A stretch of DNA of 64,000 nucleotides from Owenia fusiformis. Its lineage: Eukaryota; Annelida; Polychaeta; Sabellida; Oweniidae. The stretch covers positions 27,901,985 to 27,965,984 of the forward strand of contig CAIIXF020000004.1 of assembly GCA_903813345.2 (NCBI GenBank), given 5' to 3'. Under the pieces are notes generated by a model, which made no database searches, was not told the origin of the DNA, and saw nothing but the letters and a program-made list of their open reading frames with translations. Position numbers and translations under genes: made by a program. Positions 62,673 through 64,000 of the stretch are shown here, piece by piece (position 1 is the first letter of the stretch; every line of letters starts with the position of its first letter).

Positions 62673-64000
62673 TTTAGTAATGAAGAGTTGAGGAAACTGC
62701 AGAAGCGGAGAAGGGAGTCATGAGACGCATGAGGAAACTCTAGGGGGTTTAAAAGAGGTAGCAAGTAGGAGAATAGCTGAAATGCCAAACAAAATCAAGA
62801 AGGGGGGGGGGGTTCAAGTTCAAGTCAATTTAACAAGAGAACTGTAGGAAATTAACATCCTTAACAACTTGCCAAACAGCATGCTTAAAGATAAGTGTAC
62901 CAAGTACTGGCTACTGAGAGCCAATATACCCTAAGTTACTGACAGATCTTAATATAACAATCCCAGACATGAAGAGGGTGCACTTTGGTTTTATTTTCAC
63001 ACTGAGAGATATTTGTGGATATATTTTTTGATACATTTATTTTAAAAAAAGTCAAAAAAAGTCCACAAATGAACCGTTCCAGCATGAGGCGCCACATGCG
63101 GAATATTCATGTTACAAATCAGGACTCAAGTGATTGCCAGACATTTTGATGAGGGACTGGTACAGCTTCCTGGGAACATCAAATAGGCCACAAAGATCAA
63201 GCTCATGGAAGTGCTTCACGAGGGACAGAGGCAGGATGAAGAAGGACAGAGGCAGGCTGAGGTTTAAATAAAACTGCAGATTTTTTTACATTTTCCTTGT
63301 TTCAATGGCGTTTCTCAAAAGGGATGATGGCCCATAAGATGTATGATGGCCCATAAATTTTGTGCCCAAATTTGGAAATAACAATGCTAAGGAATGCCCT
63401 CATGAAAAATAATACCCAGTAACATAGGAACAGAAACATGTATGAAAAATTGAGTCGAGTCCAAAATTAGAAGATTTTTTCTTAGGGGACTAGTCACTTC
63501 GTTTTTTATACAGGTTCCCGGGCCTATGTCCAGTTATGTCATTTTCTTATCTTTATTGCCTTGTTTATGTGGAAGGAGCAGATTTTGACCTCCACAATTT
63601 TTTGTCGTGGCCAACCTTAGCGGAAGTACCTAGCCCCCCTTCATGTATTCCACTATTTTTTGACACTTTACTCTTCAACAGGTGAGTAGATACAATTGAA
63701 AAGAAAACATCAAGCTCAGACAGATCAAGAACATTCTGGCAGAAACTCCTGATTAAATGATGAAAATATGAAGCAGCTAAGTTAAAAGACAGACTGAGGA
63801 AACAAAAAAGCGTGAAGATGAAAGACATAGATCATATAGAAGTAATTAGAAAGAAGAAAAGAGGAGAAGTGAGGAAGTTAGGATGTATTGGCAAAAAGAA
63901 GGAAGCTCAGAATATAATGAATACTCAAATAAGAAGAATGAATGAAAAAACAAGACGGGAGATATAAAATATCAAAAAAATCAAAATCTGCTGCAGCATA
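62673..64000. other. No gene recognised
   Basis: Purine-rich stretches, a G-run at about 62802-62812 and degenerate charged frames. The minus ORF 63565-63828 has a hydrophobic start but no domain or splice support. Confidence 0.35.

Noticed and set aside
63565-63828. Minus ORF with hydrophobic N terminus as a membrane protein
   Set aside because: No continuing exon, no domain, and the surroundings are decayed sequence; evidence too thin for a call.

Overview
The window is a stretch of intron-rich, AT-rich animal nuclear DNA. Short exons are bounded by GT..AG introns, and the surrounding sequence holds LTR, LINE-like, mariner, piggyBac, Polinton and foldback elements plus minisatellites. Nothing looks bacterial: there are no operons or rRNA. 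The Star-like FkbM methyltransferase, the Polinton ATPase and a protein kinase-like gene family with an HND catalytic loop suggest a marine invertebrate, possibly a lophotrochozoan. That is inference; no gene here fixes the species. Coordinates were counted by hand and may be off by a few bases.

Layout. 1-6546 is the 5' part of a minus-strand Ty3-like LTR retrotransposon: a long Gag-protease frame running off the window, a primer-binding site and a 2.8 kb LTR full of tandem repeats. 7307-21974 is a plus-strand gene for a probably secreted cysteine-rich protein. Six exons with consistent phases were found and the 5' exons are missing. Its introns hold two large foldback elements (8476-10994 and 11656-13688), a 21-bp minisatellite (15140-16215) and a second LTR (16917-21019), itself split by a 5'-truncated LINE. 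22-28 kb holds MITEs and a 5-bp-based satellite. 28152-29392 has two minus-strand exons of a Star/FkbM-like methyltransferase, with a possible membrane-anchor first exon at 37.9 kb. 30.5-32.5 kb is a 'gttcac' minisatellite split by a second copy of the same LINE.

32.7-34.5 kb holds decayed Polinton/adintovirus-like genes. 35-47 kb is foldback elements, a tandem tRNA-like SINE and a 375-bp inverted repeat with a 5.5 kb spacer. An F-box coding segment is at 47.2 kb and an internally deleted piggyBac element at 48.6 kb. 52-59 kb contains four decayed kinase fragments, three copies of a second short coding module and a perfect 4 x 117 bp tandem array. At 60.1-61.8 kb a mariner element sits inside an exon-like coding block, followed by more open but unrecognised sequence.

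No complete, intact host gene lies within the window. The strongest observations are the reconstructed secreted-protein gene, the repeat-filled transcribed LTR leaders that differ between related copies, the twin LINE copies inserted in repeat arrays, and the mariner-split exon.
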